DNA from: Sulfurimicrobium sp963741495
GTDB taxonomy: Bacteria > Pseudomonadota > Gammaproteobacteria > Burkholderiales > Sulfuricellaceae
Direction: 5' to 3'
Assembly (NCBI GenBank): GCA_963741495.1
Contig: CAVUID010000014.1
Location: 1 to 64,000 of the forward strand
DNA length: 64,000 bases
In this document: piece after piece, positions 26,123 through 35,643 of the stretch
Position numbering within the stretch: the first letter of the stretch is position 1
Layout: each line of letters begins with the position of its first letter
Notes under the pieces: model-generated
Told to the model about the DNA's origin: nothing
The model's database searches: none
Seen by the model: only the letters and a program-made list of their open reading frames with translations
Position numbers and translations under genes: made by a program

Positions 26123-27493
26123 ATGTACCTCACCCATTTCGGCCTCTCTCAGCCGCCCTTCAGGATTACTGCCCATACCGAGTTTTTCTATGGCGGGGGC
26201 AATCGCGGTGCCATTCTGGATGCTCTGATCTATGCCATCCGGCAGGGGGAGGGTATCGTCAAGGTCAGTGGCGAGGTGGGGAGCGGTAAAACCATGTTGT
26301 GCCGCATGCTGCAGGAGCGCCTGCCGGCGGAAGTGGAGACGGTTTACCTTGCCAACCCGAGTGTATCCCCGGATGAAATTCTGCATGCCATCGCTTTTGA
26401 GATGCAGCTCTCACTGCCGCGTGAGGCGGCACGCCTGGAGGTCATGCAGGCTTTGCAGGAGTATCTGGTAGAACGTCACGCCCAGGGCAGACAGGTGGTG
26501 GTATTCGTGGAAGAAGCGCAAAGTATGCCGCTGGAAACGCTGGAAGAAATACGTCTGCTCTCAAACCTGGAAACGCAGCATTACAAGCTCTTGCAGATCG
26601 TGCTGTTCGGTCAGCCCGAGCTGGACAAAAATCTGGCCCGGACGGAGATCCGCCAGCTCAGGGAGCGCATTACCCACAGCTTTAGCCTCAAGCCGCTGAC
26701 GGCCAGTGAAATCAGGGATTACCTGATGTTTCGCTTGCGCGCGGCAAATTACCATGGGCCCGATCTGTTCGGCCCCGCCGTCATCAAGCTGATCGCACGG
26801 GCCTCCAGGGGGCTGACGCGACGTGTGAATATCATCGCGGACAAGACCTTGCTGGCGGCATTTGCGGATAACACGCACACCATAAGCCTGAAGCATGTGC
26901 GCGCCGCGATACAGGACAGCGAATTCGATCTGGCGGAAAAGTCCGTGCCGTGGCCGAAATTTGCCGTGGGGCTGGCCTTGCTGCTGGCAGGGGTGGGGCT
27001 GGGGGCCATGCTGCACGTGTTTTTTCAGCCGCAGCCAGACGGGCAGGTTGAGCCTGCGTCCGAGGAAGCTGTTGTTTCGGTCTCGCCTGCGCAGGCGGCG
27101 CCTGTTGCTGAAGCCGTGCGGGTTGTCCCCCCTCGGCCGGAGACGCCCATGGCGGCTGTCGATATTGTTGACCAACGTTTGGCCGCAACACAGGGCTGGT
27201 TGTCCAGGCAGGGGAGCGCGACCAGCAGCATCCAGCTGATGGGCTCCAATGATCTTCAGCAGTTGCGCTGGCAACTGGCGCAACTGGGGCATGACGTTGA
27301 AATGGACCAGGTTTTTGTGTACCGTACCAAGATAAACGGGCAACCCGCATGGACAGTGCTTTACGGAAGTTTTTCCGGTCGTGCGGAGGCCGCGGCGGCC
27401 CTTGCGCACCTGCCTGAGTCACTCAAGGCAAATCGTCCGATTTTACGCACGCTGCAGGGCGTACGGGCCGAGATTGCGGAGCATCAGAAATGA
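26123..27493 (+). CDS. mshM: MshM-like AAA ATPase with membrane helix
   Basis: The 456-residue protein starts MYLTHFGLSQPPFRIT, typical of the ExeA/MshM family. A P-loop SGEVGSGKTM lies at about residues 49-58, with VVVFVEEAQ as Walker B. A single membrane helix follows (about 275-297), then a proline-rich linker and a C-terminal SPOR-like region (WTVLYGSFSGRAEAAAAL). ExeA-like ATPases help place the secretin through peptidoglycan. It overlaps mshL by four bases and leads the pilus operon. Confidence 0.85.
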   Translation: MYLTHFGLSQPPFRITAHTEFFYGGGNRGAILDALIYAIRQGEGIVKVSGEVGSGKTMLCRMLQERLPAEVETVYLANPSVSPDEILHAIAFEMQLSLPREAARLEVMQALQEYLVERHAQGRQVVVFVEEAQSMPLETLEEIRLLSNLETQHYKLLQIVLFGQPELDKNLARTEIRQLRERITHSFSLKPLTASEIRDYLMFRLRAANYHGPDLFGPAVIKLIARASRGLTRRVNIIADKTLLAAFADNTHTISLKHVRAAIQDSEFDLAEKSVPWPKFAVGLALLLAGVGLGAMLHVFFQPQPDGQVEPASEEAVVSVSPAQAAPVAEAVRVVPPRPETPMAAVDIVDQRLAATQGWLSRQGSATSSIQLMGSNDLQQLRWQLAQLGHDVEMDQVFVYRTKINGQPAWTVLYGSFSGRAEAAAALAHLPESLKANRPILRTLQGVRAEIAEHQK

Positions 27494-29328
27494 TGAAATA
27501 TAACAACGATAAAGCTTGCAACATGGAGTACGTGATGAACCTGTTTGGGTTGCCGAAAATGAAGTATTGGCAGGGTTTTTGCGTCGCGCTGGGGGTTGCA
27601 GCGTTGACTGCGGGCTGCGCTTCCAACCAGCCGCCAATCACGATTTCCCCGAATCATATCCAGCCCGAGACGCAGGCCAAGGCCAGCGGTATCCCCGAGC
27701 CCGTCAAGGCCGGCGCGTTCGTGCCGCCACCCAAGCCTTCCGTCAAGCCGCAGACCTATAGCGTGGTGGTGAACGAAGTGCCAGTAAAGGAATTGCTCTT
27801 TGCCCTGGCGCGGGATTCAAAGCTCAATGTGGATATCCATCCGGCGATTCAGGGGCTGGTCACCATGAATGCGGTAGACGAACCGCTTGATGCCATTCTG
27901 GCGCGGTTGTCAAACCAGGTCAGCCTGCGCTACAAAGTGGAAGGGAATACGCTTGCCATCACACCGGATACGCCCTACCTGAAGACCTACCGGGTGGATT
28001 ACGTGAATCTGTCGCGCAATACCACCTCGAACATCGGGGTGTCGTCACAGATCGCCGGGGTGGGAACATCGGCTACTGGCGGGTCCGCGACCGGTGCGAC
28101 TGGCGCCGGGGGGGCGGGGAATAATTCGGCCACTGCGGTCAAGAGTGCTTCGGACAATAATTTCTGGGAGGTCATGGGAGATAATCTCCGTCATATCCTG
28201 AGCGCGACCCGCTCGGTCGCCAGCACGGCCGAGGAAAAGGCTGCCAGAGCGGAATTCTTGCGTACCGATCGTGAAGATCGCCTGCGTCAGGCGGAGGCGG
28301 TGGCGCGAGCCGGATCCGGTGCGCCGGCGCTGTTCTCCAGCGCATTCGGCAATGAAAAGGCATTATCTGCCTTGGGTGAAATCAAGGAGCAGGTGATTGT
28401 GAACCCGGTTTCAGGTTCGGTTTCGGTGCTGGGAACGGAGCGTCAGCACAAGCTGGTCAAGGAATATCTGGCCAGCGTCACCAGTTCAACTCAACGCCAG
28501 GTGCTGATTGAAGCAACGATTGTAGAAGTAGGGCTGAAAGACCAGTTTCATGCGGGTGTTGACTGGACAAAAATCGGTCGGGCAACGGGCTTCAGCATTG
28601 AGACTGTGGCGAACGCCAAAGACAATCTGGCCGGCAATCTGGCATCCTTTTTCAAGATTGGCTACAGCAGTGCCAACAACAACCTGACTGCTACCCTCAA
28701 TCTGCTTGAATCCTTTGGCACAACGCGCATCCTGTCGAGCCCGAAAATCATGGCGATCAACAACCAGACGGCGCTGCTCAAGGTGGTTAATAATGAGGTG
28801 TATTTTTCCATTGAAGTGCAGCCAGGCACGGTGTCAACCGCCGGGACCGTTCTTACGCCAACCGTTTACACCACAACCGCGCATACCGTGCCAGTTGGCG
28901 TGGTGATGAGCGTGACGCCGCAGATCAGTGAAAGTGGCGTCGTCTCCATGACGGTGCGCCCCACCATTTCACGCGTCACGAGTTATAAGGATGATCCCAA
29001 TCCGGCTTTGAGCGGGAATGTGAAGAATCAGGTACCAGTCATTCAGGTGCGCGAGATGGAGTCCGTGCTGCAGGTGAACAGCGGCCAGACCATTATCATG
29101 GGTGGCCTGATGCAGGATGATATCGCGCGCGGCAGGGATGGCCTTCCCATACTGTCCCGCCCGGTTGGCTGGGGGGCTATTTTTGGCCAGCAGGAACGCA
29201 AGGTCTCGCAGACCGAGCTGGTCATTTTCCTGCGTCCAACGGTCATCACCAATCCCTCTCTCGATAGCGAAGAATTGAGCGCCTATCGCCGCTTTCTCCC
29301 GGAACCGCAAGTAGCCGCCAAGCCATGA
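27490..29328 (+). CDS. mshL: MSHA biogenesis secretin MshL
   Basis: The outer-membrane secretin of the pilus system has a lipoprotein signal whose lipobox is LTAGC (cysteine near residue 43), an STN/N0-type domain (about 85-160), a glycine- and serine-rich segment (about 180-215) and a C-terminal secretin domain with RILSSPKIMAINNQTALLKV and IQVREMESVLQVNSGQT. Total length from ATG 27490 is 612 residues. An internal ATG at 27535 could be the true start and would place the signal closer to the N-terminus. It overlaps both neighbours by four bases. Confidence 0.9.
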   Translation: MMKYNNDKACNMEYVMNLFGLPKMKYWQGFCVALGVAALTAGCASNQPPITISPNHIQPETQAKASGIPEPVKAGAFVPPPKPSVKPQTYSVVVNEVPVKELLFALARDSKLNVDIHPAIQGLVTMNAVDEPLDAILARLSNQVSLRYKVEGNTLAITPDTPYLKTYRVDYVNLSRNTTSNIGVSSQIAGVGTSATGGSATGATGAGGAGNNSATAVKSASDNNFWEVMGDNLRHILSATRSVASTAEEKAARAEFLRTDREDRLRQAEAVARAGSGAPALFSSAFGNEKALSALGEIKEQVIVNPVSGSVSVLGTERQHKLVKEYLASVTSSTQRQVLIEATIVEVGLKDQFHAGVDWTKIGRATGFSIETVANAKDNLAGNLASFFKIGYSSANNNLTATLNLLESFGTTRILSSPKIMAINNQTALLKVVNNEVYFSIEVQPGTVSTAGTVLTPTVYTTTAHTVPVGVVMSVTPQISESGVVSMTVRPTISRVTSYKDDPNPALSGNVKNQVPVIQVREMESVLQVNSGQTIIMGGLMQDDIARGRDGLPILSRPVGWGAIFGQQERKVSQTELVIFLRPTVITNPSLDSEELSAYRRFLPEPQVAAKP

Positions 29329-30506
29329 GCCTGTTGATGAAAGCCTTGAAGAAGGCAGAAGAAAGCCAGCAAGGCGCGCTTGGGGGTAGTGAGCCAACGC
29401 TGCAGGAGCTGGAGGCGGAGTTGTCCCTGGAGCCCCGGGCGCAAGATGCTGCACCAGGGGTCGTGTCAGCGAAGAAGGCCGCATTCGACACCCCGCCGGC
29501 ATCCGGCAATGGGGCTGCACAGCAAGCGGCCAACCTGTTTGCCGCCAAGGAATCCCGGGGTGATGGCAGCAAACGGTTGCTCGCGGCCTTGTCTGCAGTC
29601 GCGCTGCTGTTTCTGGTTGGTGGGGGCGCATATGTTTACATCGCGATCAACAAGCCGGGCTTGCTGATCTCAGCCCAGCCCGTCAATCCGCCACCTTCCG
29701 AGGCGGCGCCTCTTTCGGTGGCTGCGTCTCCACTGCCGGCGGAAAGTCAAATGCCGTCAGCAGCGCCGGTGCCCACTCCGGTCGAGGCAATGGGCGAGGT
29801 GCTGGCGCAGGCACGTTCGGTTGGCGATCTGGTTTCCAATGCGGCGGCGCAGGCCGCGAAAAAAATGCAGACCCGGGTAGAGGAGCCGGTGCCTGAAAGC
29901 GCCGTCAAGGTTTTGCGCGGCACCCAGACTGAAATCAACCCCGATCTGGCTCAAGGCTACCAGGCCCTGCAGGAAGGGCGGCTGGAAGCGGCACAGGCTG
30001 CGTATCAGCGGCTACTGCAGCAAGAGCCGCGCAATATGGATGGCCTGCTCGGCATGGCCGCCGTGGCGGCGCGCTCAAACAATCCGGGCGAGGCCGGCAG
30101 GCTTTATCTGCGTGCGCTGGATGTGGAGCCGAAAAATACCTTTGCCCAGGCCGGTCTCTTGAACCTGCTGGGTAGTGCCGACCCTGCCGGTAGCGAGGCC
30201 AAACTGAAGCGTTTGCTGGCGGATCAGCCGAGTGCTTTTCTGTACTTTGCGCTGGGCAATCTTTATGCCGCCGGGGAACGCTGGCCCGATGCGCAGCAAG
30301 CCTATTTCCAGGCACATCACCTGGCATCCGCCAATCCGGATTACGCATTCAACCTGGCGGTCAGCCTGGAGCACATCAAGCAGCCAAAACCGGCCCTCAC
30401 CTATTATCAGCGCGCGGTGGAATTGCTGGGCCGTGATGGTACGGCAAGCTTCGATCGCGTTGCGGCCGAGGCGCGCATCGTTAAATTGAAGCGGATGGCC
30501 GAATAA
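29325..30506 (+). CDS. mshN: MshN-like TPR protein
   Basis: The 393-residue protein begins MSLLMKALKKAEESQQ, a signature shared by MshN/GspB-like proteins. It has one membrane helix (about residues 84-106), a proline-rich periplasmic linker and C-terminal tetratricopeptide repeats (about 205-390, such as GYQALQEGRLEAAQAAYQRL). It probably acts at the inner membrane in pilus assembly. It is directly joined to mshL and mshE. Confidence 0.85.
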   Translation: MSLLMKALKKAEESQQGALGGSEPTLQELEAELSLEPRAQDAAPGVVSAKKAAFDTPPASGNGAAQQAANLFAAKESRGDGSKRLLAALSAVALLFLVGGGAYVYIAINKPGLLISAQPVNPPPSEAAPLSVAASPLPAESQMPSAAPVPTPVEAMGEVLAQARSVGDLVSNAAAQAAKKMQTRVEEPVPESAVKVLRGTQTEINPDLAQGYQALQEGRLEAAQAAYQRLLQQEPRNMDGLLGMAAVAARSNNPGEAGRLYLRALDVEPKNTFAQAGLLNLLGSADPAGSEAKLKRLLADQPSAFLYFALGNLYAAGERWPDAQQAYFQAHHLASANPDYAFNLAVSLEHIKQPKPALTYYQRAVELLGRDGTASFDRVAAEARIVKLKRMAE

Positions 30507-32210
30507 ATGTCAGAGCAGCGCAAAAAGCTTCGTCTGGGTGAGTTGCTGGTTCAGCAGGGTTTGATCAGCCAGGACCAGTTGCGTATCGCCCTGATGGAGC
30601 AGAGCGAGCACGATATGCCGCTGGGCCGGCAACTGGTGCGCCTTGGCTTTGTCACCGAAGCCATGATCCGCGATATCCTGGCGCATACCATCGGCCAGGA
30701 AGGGGTTGACCTTTCCAACGTGGTGGCTGATGGCGAGGCGCTGGGCATGGTGGAAGAAGGGTTTGCGCGCCGCCATCGTCTGCTGCCTATGGCTTTCAAC
30801 CCGGAGCGCAAAGAGTTGCTGGTGGCAATGAGCGACGTGTTCAACGTGGTGGCACTGGACCTGCTGCGCGCCCATCTTGGCGGACAGATCGAGATCCGCA
30901 CCATGCTTGCGGGCGAGGCGCAGCTGGAAGAGTGCATCGACCAGTTCTATGGCTTCGAACTCTCGGTGGATGGCATTCTGCGCGAGATCGAAACCGGCGA
31001 GATCGACTACCAGAGCCTTCAGGCAGGCAACGAGGAATATACCCAGCCGATGGTGCGCCTGGTTGGCGCGCTGCTGGTAGACGCAGTCAAGCGCGGGGCG
31101 TCGGATATTCACTTCGAGCCGGAATATGCTTTCCTGCGCATTCGCTACCGTATCGACGGAGTGCTGGAGCAGATTCGCAGCCTGCACAAGACCTACTGGC
31201 CGGGTATTGCTGTTCGCCTCAAGGTGATCAGCGGCATGAATATTGCTGAAACCCGCGCGCCCCAGGATGGCCGCTTGTCGCTTAATCTGAATGGCCGCCC
31301 GATCGATTTTCGGGTGGCGGCACAGCCAACCATTTACGGCGAAAACATCGTGCTGCGTGTGCTGGACCGGGAAAAGTCGATTATCTCCATGGACCGCATG
31401 GGATTGAGTGCCGAAACGCAGGCCAGGCTGAAATTGATGATGTCGCGTCCAGAAGGCATCCTGATCGTGACCGGCCCGACAGGTAGCGGTAAAACCACGA
31501 CGCTGTATTCGATGCTGAGTCACCGCAACGATGAAACGGTGAATATCATGACGCTGGAAGACCCGGTGGAGTACCCGGTCACGATGATGCGCCAGACTTC
31601 TGTCAACGAAATGGTGAAAATGGATTTTGCCAACGGGATTCGCTCCATGATGCGGCAGGATCCAGACATCATCCTGGTCGGCGAGGTGCGCGACCGCGAA
31701 ACGGCGGATATGGCATTTCGCGCCGCGATGACCGGCCACCAGGTATTCACCACCCTGCACACCAATTCGGCGCTGGGCGCTTTCCCGCGTTTGCTGGATA
31801 TCGGCATTTTGCCCGACATCATGGCGGGAAACATTATCGGGGTGATTGCGCAGCGCCTGGTGCGCCTGCTCTGTCCCCACTGCAAACAGGCTTATGTGCC
31901 GGGCCCGGAAGAGAGTCAGTTACTGGGCCTTGAGCCCGATGCCCAGATGCAGGTCTATGCCGCGAAAGGTTGTGGCCAGTGCAATCATCGTGGTTACAAG
32001 GGGCGGATGGCGCTGATCGAGTTGCTGCATATGGATGCCGATCTGGATGAGTTGATCGCACGTCGCGCCACAGCGCGGGAATTGAGCAAGATGGCGCTGG
32101 AAAAGGACTTCCGCACGCTGGCGGATGACGGGATCCGCCGCATCCTTGAAGGTGTGACCAGCCTGGCTGAAGTGTCTCGCGTGGTGGATCTGACCGGGCG
32201 ACTGCATTGA
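30507..32210 (+). CDS. mshE: Pilus assembly ATPase MshE with cyclic-di-GMP-type N-domain
   Basis: This GspE/PilB-family motor of 567 residues has Walker A GPTGSGKTTT at about residues 323-332, an Asp box (MTLEDPVEYPV), Walker B PDIILVGEVRD, a His box (TTLHTNSA) and a C-terminal zinc motif (CPHC and CGQC). The N-terminus holds two tandem copies of an RLGxxLVxxG motif (RLGELLVQQGLISQDQL, then PLGRQLVRLGFVTEAMI), the pattern of the MshEN cyclic-di-GMP-binding domain. Pilus extension is therefore likely controlled by cyclic-di-GMP, by analogy with Vibrio MshE. Confidence 0.92.
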   Translation: MSEQRKKLRLGELLVQQGLISQDQLRIALMEQSEHDMPLGRQLVRLGFVTEAMIRDILAHTIGQEGVDLSNVVADGEALGMVEEGFARRHRLLPMAFNPERKELLVAMSDVFNVVALDLLRAHLGGQIEIRTMLAGEAQLEECIDQFYGFELSVDGILREIETGEIDYQSLQAGNEEYTQPMVRLVGALLVDAVKRGASDIHFEPEYAFLRIRYRIDGVLEQIRSLHKTYWPGIAVRLKVISGMNIAETRAPQDGRLSLNLNGRPIDFRVAAQPTIYGENIVLRVLDREKSIISMDRMGLSAETQARLKLMMSRPEGILIVTGPTGSGKTTTLYSMLSHRNDETVNIMTLEDPVEYPVTMMRQTSVNEMVKMDFANGIRSMMRQDPDIILVGEVRDRETADMAFRAAMTGHQVFTTLHTNSALGAFPRLLDIGILPDIMAGNIIGVIAQRLVRLLCPHCKQAYVPGPEESQLLGLEPDAQMQVYAAKGCGQCNHRGYKGRMALIELLHMDADLDELIARRATARELSKMALEKDFRTLADDGIRRILEGVTSLAEVSRVVDLTGRLH

Positions 32211-32277
32211 TTATCAGCCGTCAGCTATCAGCAAAATCATCCCGGTTTTTGCTTCATGCTGACAGCTGACGGCTGAA
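32211..32277. repeat. Long imperfect inverted repeat between mshE and mshG
   Basis: The arms 32211-32232 (TTATCAGCCGTCAGC...) and 32258-32277 (...GACAGCTGACGGCTGAA) pair almost perfectly around a 25-base loop. There is no T-run after the right arm, so it is not a classic terminator; it may stabilise or attenuate the transcript. A related but weaker sequence lies at about 50-85 before the 5S rRNA. Confidence 0.7.
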
Positions 32278-32286
32278 AGCTCAAAA

Positions 32287-33489
32287 ATGCTGACTTACCA
32301 ATACAGCGCGGTTGACAAGAACGGCAGCCCAGCCAGGGGCAAGCTTGCCGCAGTGAACGAGGTGGACCTTGAGCTGCGTTTGCAGCGCATGGGTCTGGAT
32401 CTCATCACCGCGCGCAAGGTGAACCAGCCGCTGCATGTCGGCAACGGCAATATCACGCGTCAGGATCTCATTACTTTCTGCTTTCACATGGAGCAGCTTT
32501 CCCGTGCCGGCATCCCGATTCTGGAGGGCTTGGCCGACCTGCGCGACGGCATAGAGCAGCCGCGTTTTCGTGAAATCCTGTCGGGAATTCTGGAGGACAT
32601 GGAAGGGGGTAAAACCCTGGCACAAGCCATGGTTGGTTATCCCATGGCATTCGATAATCTGTTTGTCAGCCTGATCAAGGCCGGCGAGCAAAGCGGCAAC
32701 ATGACAGAAGTTTTCGAGAATCTCGCCACTACCCTGAAGTGGCAGGATGAACTGGTGGCCCAGACCAAGCGGTTGCTGATGTACCCGGCGATGGTGTTCG
32801 TGGTGGTGGGTGGGGTGATCGTGTTCCTGATGATGTATCTGGTGCCGCAACTGATCTCTTTTCTTCAGAACATGGGGCAGGAATTGCCATTCCAGACCCG
32901 GGCGCTGATTTTTCTGTCCCATGTGTTCGTCAACTACTGGTATCTGGTATTCGGTTTGCCGATGGCTGCGGTCACCGTGGCCACGGTGATGGTCAGGAAA
33001 AACCCGCGCGCGCGTTACTGGTGGGATTATGCCAAGTTGCGCATCCCGTTTATCGGGCCGATTTTGCAGAAAATCATCCTTGCCCGCTTCGCTAACTTTT
33101 TTGCCTTGATGTATCGGTCAGGCATTTCAATTCTGGACGCAATAAAAACCAGCGAGGAGATTGTAGATAATCGTGTCATCGCTGACGGACTGGTGCGTGC
33201 CGGACAGCAGATCAGTTCCGGCGACAGCGTGGCGGACAGCTTCGAGAATCTGGGCATGTTCCCGCCCCTGGTGGTGCGCATGCTGCGTGTAGGCGAGTCC
33301 ACCGGGGCGCTGGATACCGCCTTGCTGAATGTGACCTATTTTTACAACCGCGAAGTCAAGGAATCGGTCGAAAAATTGCTCAAGATGCTCGAACCCGCCC
33401 TGACCGTGATCCTTGGCCTGGTGCTGGCGGTGATCATGTTCTCGGTGCTGACGCCGATTTACGATATATTGGGCAAGATGAAATTCTGA
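32287..33489 (+). CDS. mshG: Pilus inner-membrane platform protein MshG
   Basis: This GspF/PilC-family polytopic protein of 400 residues has two T2SSF domains, an N-terminal YQYSAVDKNGSPARG segment, the first GEQSGNMTEVFENLA motif and the second VGESTGALDTALLNV motif, and a hydrophobic C-terminus (ALTVILGLVLAVIMFSVL). It should couple the MshE motor to pilin polymerisation. It is separated from mshE by a palindrome-containing gap of 76 bases. Confidence 0.92.
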   Translation: MLTYQYSAVDKNGSPARGKLAAVNEVDLELRLQRMGLDLITARKVNQPLHVGNGNITRQDLITFCFHMEQLSRAGIPILEGLADLRDGIEQPRFREILSGILEDMEGGKTLAQAMVGYPMAFDNLFVSLIKAGEQSGNMTEVFENLATTLKWQDELVAQTKRLLMYPAMVFVVVGGVIVFLMMYLVPQLISFLQNMGQELPFQTRALIFLSHVFVNYWYLVFGLPMAAVTVATVMVRKNPRARYWWDYAKLRIPFIGPILQKIILARFANFFALMYRSGISILDAIKTSEEIVDNRVIADGLVRAGQQISSGDSVADSFENLGMFPPLVVRMLRVGESTGALDTALLNVTYFYNREVKESVEKLLKMLEPALTVILGLVLAVIMFSVLTPIYDILGKMKF

Positions 33490-33496
33490 TTTGACC

Positions 33497-35026
33497 ATGA
33501 CTGCCAAAATAATTGTCTGCGTGACCACTCAAGGTGCCATCGGCTCGCTGTTCGAGCATGGCAAGCTGGGCCAATGCCGGAACTTCCCTGCTTCCGAAGC
33601 TGGCCAGCGGGAGTTCGGTGACCTGCTCCGGGCGCATCCGGCTGTACCGGTCCAACTGATGGTTGATTCGGTTGAGGAAGATTACCACGCGGAAGTGCTT
33701 CCTCATGTCTCCGGCCCTGCGCGGCATGAGCTGCTGCAGCGCAAACTGAAACAGCTTTACCGCAATACGCCTTATTACACGGCCTGGATACAGGGACGAG
33801 ATTCGGGCAAGCGGCGAGACGACCGCTATCTGTTTGCCGCCCTGACCAATGTCGACATGTTGCGCCCCTGGCTGGATGTGCTGCAACTGCATCAGGCGCC
33901 GCTGGCAGGTATCTTCCTCTTGCCCATGGTGAGCCAGGAATTGCTGGCCCTGCTCAAACTCACGCAGCCGGATGTTTTGCTGGTGAGCAAGCACCACGAT
34001 GGCTTGCGCCAGAGCTTCTTTCAGGGCGGGCAACTGAAAGCCAGCCGTCTTGCTGTGGTGGGTGCCGAAAATGTTGCTGCAGCATCGCTGGCGGCGGAGA
34101 TTGGCAAAACCCGGCTTTACCTCAATAGCCTGCGTCTGGTTGCCAGGGAGCCCAGGCTGGCAGTGTTGCTGCTTGATAGCGATGATTCCCTGGAAGAATT
34201 GCAGCAACACCTTCAGGCTGATCCAACATTTGCCTGCCAGCGTTTGTCGCGGCAAGAGTTGAACTCCCGCCTCAAAAGCATTCCGTCTGGGCGTTGCCCT
34301 TACACCACGCACATGACCGTGCTCGGCCTGCGCCAGCCAGCCAATAATCTGGCGCCTGCCAGTGCGACACGCAGCCATTGGCGCTATCGGCTTCGTCGTG
34401 CAATGTATGGGGCCAGCATCGCGTTAGTTGCGTTGTCCTTGATCTGGGCGGGTGCAAATTTCTTTCAGAAATACCAGCTCGATGATGAAGCGCGCCAGCT
34501 TGCAGAGCAGACAAAGGCGCAGCTGGCACGTTATGACGAAGTGGCCAAAACCTTTCCCCAGTCGCCGACATCAGCCGACAATCTGGAAAAAGCAATACAG
34601 ATCGCCGATCAACTGAAACAGGACCGTCGTACGCCAGAGCGCATGATGCAGGTCGTGAGCCGGGCGCTGGAAGCCAGCCCGGAAGTCGTTTTGATGCGCT
34701 TGGCATGGGGATATGGCGTGCCCGGAGAGAATCCAGACAAGGCAGCCAGCGCAACACCGGCCACTGGCAGCCAGGCGCGGGAATGGGGGGCGCTGGAGGC
34801 CGAGATCCGGCCATTTCGTGGCGACTACCGTGCTGCGATGGCAGATATCAACCGCTTTTCCGATAGGCTGAAGCAGGATCCGGAAGTCGCCAGTGTTGGC
34901 GTGACCCAGATGCCACTCAACGTGCATTCTGCCTCGGCCCTGAGCGGCAATACGCTGGATACGGCCAGCACGGATAGCGTGCGCGCCGAGTTCAAGCTCA
35001 GACTGGTGTTAAAGGCCCGACCATGA
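33497..35026 (+). CDS. MshI-like (PilM/PilN-like) pilus assembly protein
   Basis: The protein of about 509 residues has a cytoplasmic N-terminal half that may take a PilM-like actin fold, one membrane helix (about residues 303-323, ASIALVALSLIWAGANFF) and a periplasmic coiled-coil and ferredoxin-like C-terminal half like PilN. The position after mshG matches mshI. The ATG at 33497 is preferred over a TTG two codons upstream. It overlaps the next gene by four bases. The mshI name is inferred from position and layout, not from strong residue motifs. Confidence 0.7.
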   Translation: MTAKIIVCVTTQGAIGSLFEHGKLGQCRNFPASEAGQREFGDLLRAHPAVPVQLMVDSVEEDYHAEVLPHVSGPARHELLQRKLKQLYRNTPYYTAWIQGRDSGKRRDDRYLFAALTNVDMLRPWLDVLQLHQAPLAGIFLLPMVSQELLALLKLTQPDVLLVSKHHDGLRQSFFQGGQLKASRLAVVGAENVAAASLAAEIGKTRLYLNSLRLVAREPRLAVLLLDSDDSLEELQQHLQADPTFACQRLSRQELNSRLKSIPSGRCPYTTHMTVLGLRQPANNLAPASATRSHWRYRLRRAMYGASIALVALSLIWAGANFFQKYQLDDEARQLAEQTKAQLARYDEVAKTFPQSPTSADNLEKAIQIADQLKQDRRTPERMMQVVSRALEASPEVVLMRLAWGYGVPGENPDKAASATPATGSQAREWGALEAEIRPFRGDYRAAMADINRFSDRLKQDPEVASVGVTQMPLNVHSASALSGNTLDTASTDSVRAEFKLRLVLKARP

Positions 35027-35643
35027 AATGGACTTCTGCTGACTGGCTTTTTTTACGCACTTCCTTGCTGACCTTGCTGGCAACGTTGTTGCTGGGCGCA
35101 GCGCTGGTATTTTTTACCTATCAGGGGCTCAGCCAGTCCAGGAGTGACCTTAAAAAGCAGCAGGACGCCCTGAAGGAAGCGCGCCACCGCCTGCACAAAT
35201 CGGGTGATGAAAAAGACAGGATTCTGCGCTATCGCACCGATTTTCTCGCCTTGCAGCAGCATGGGCTTATTGGTGAAGAGCAGCGCATCAACTGGGTGGA
35301 TGCCCTGCGAGCAGCGAGCCTGCAACTCAAGATGTTCGGCATTGGCTACCAGATCGAAGCGCAGCAAGCCTATCCGTTGCCGGCCAACACGGATGCGGGT
35401 CCATACCGTCTGCGCCAGTCGGTGATGAAAATCAACATGGGCTTGTTGCATGAAGAGGATTTGCCGCGCTTCCTTGCAACACTGGCTGCGCTGGAGGCCG
35501 GGTTTTTTATCGTCAAGGCGTGCGACATGCAGCGCCAGGGGTCGGCAAGAGCCGAAAACGTCGGGGTGCAGCCGCACCTCATGGCCGATTGCAGTCTTGC
35601 CTGGCTGACCATGAATGAAGCAAAAGGAGAGGCGCAGCCATGA
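35023..35643 (+). CDS. MshJ/PilO-like pilus assembly protein
   Basis: The 206-residue protein has one N-terminal membrane helix (about residues 12-35), a coiled-coil stretch (LKKQQDALKEARHRLHK) and a periplasmic alpha-beta domain. This layout matches PilO/MshJ proteins, which form the inner-membrane alignment complex with PilN/MshI. It overlaps both neighbours by four bases. Sequence conservation in this family is low, so the assignment leans on order and topology. Confidence 0.65.
   Translation: MKWTSADWLFLRTSLLTLLATLLLGAALVFFTYQGLSQSRSDLKKQQDALKEARHRLHKSGDEKDRILRYRTDFLALQQHGLIGEEQRINWVDALRAASLQLKMFGIGYQIEAQQAYPLPANTDAGPYRLRQSVMKINMGLLHEEDLPRFLATLAALEAGFFIVKACDMQRQGSARAENVGVQPHLMADCSLAWLTMNEAKGEAQP

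Noticed and set aside
32211..32277. Terminator between mshE and mshG
   Set aside because: The hairpin is strong but lacks a T-run and lies within an otherwise continuous gene cluster, so it is listed as a repeat.
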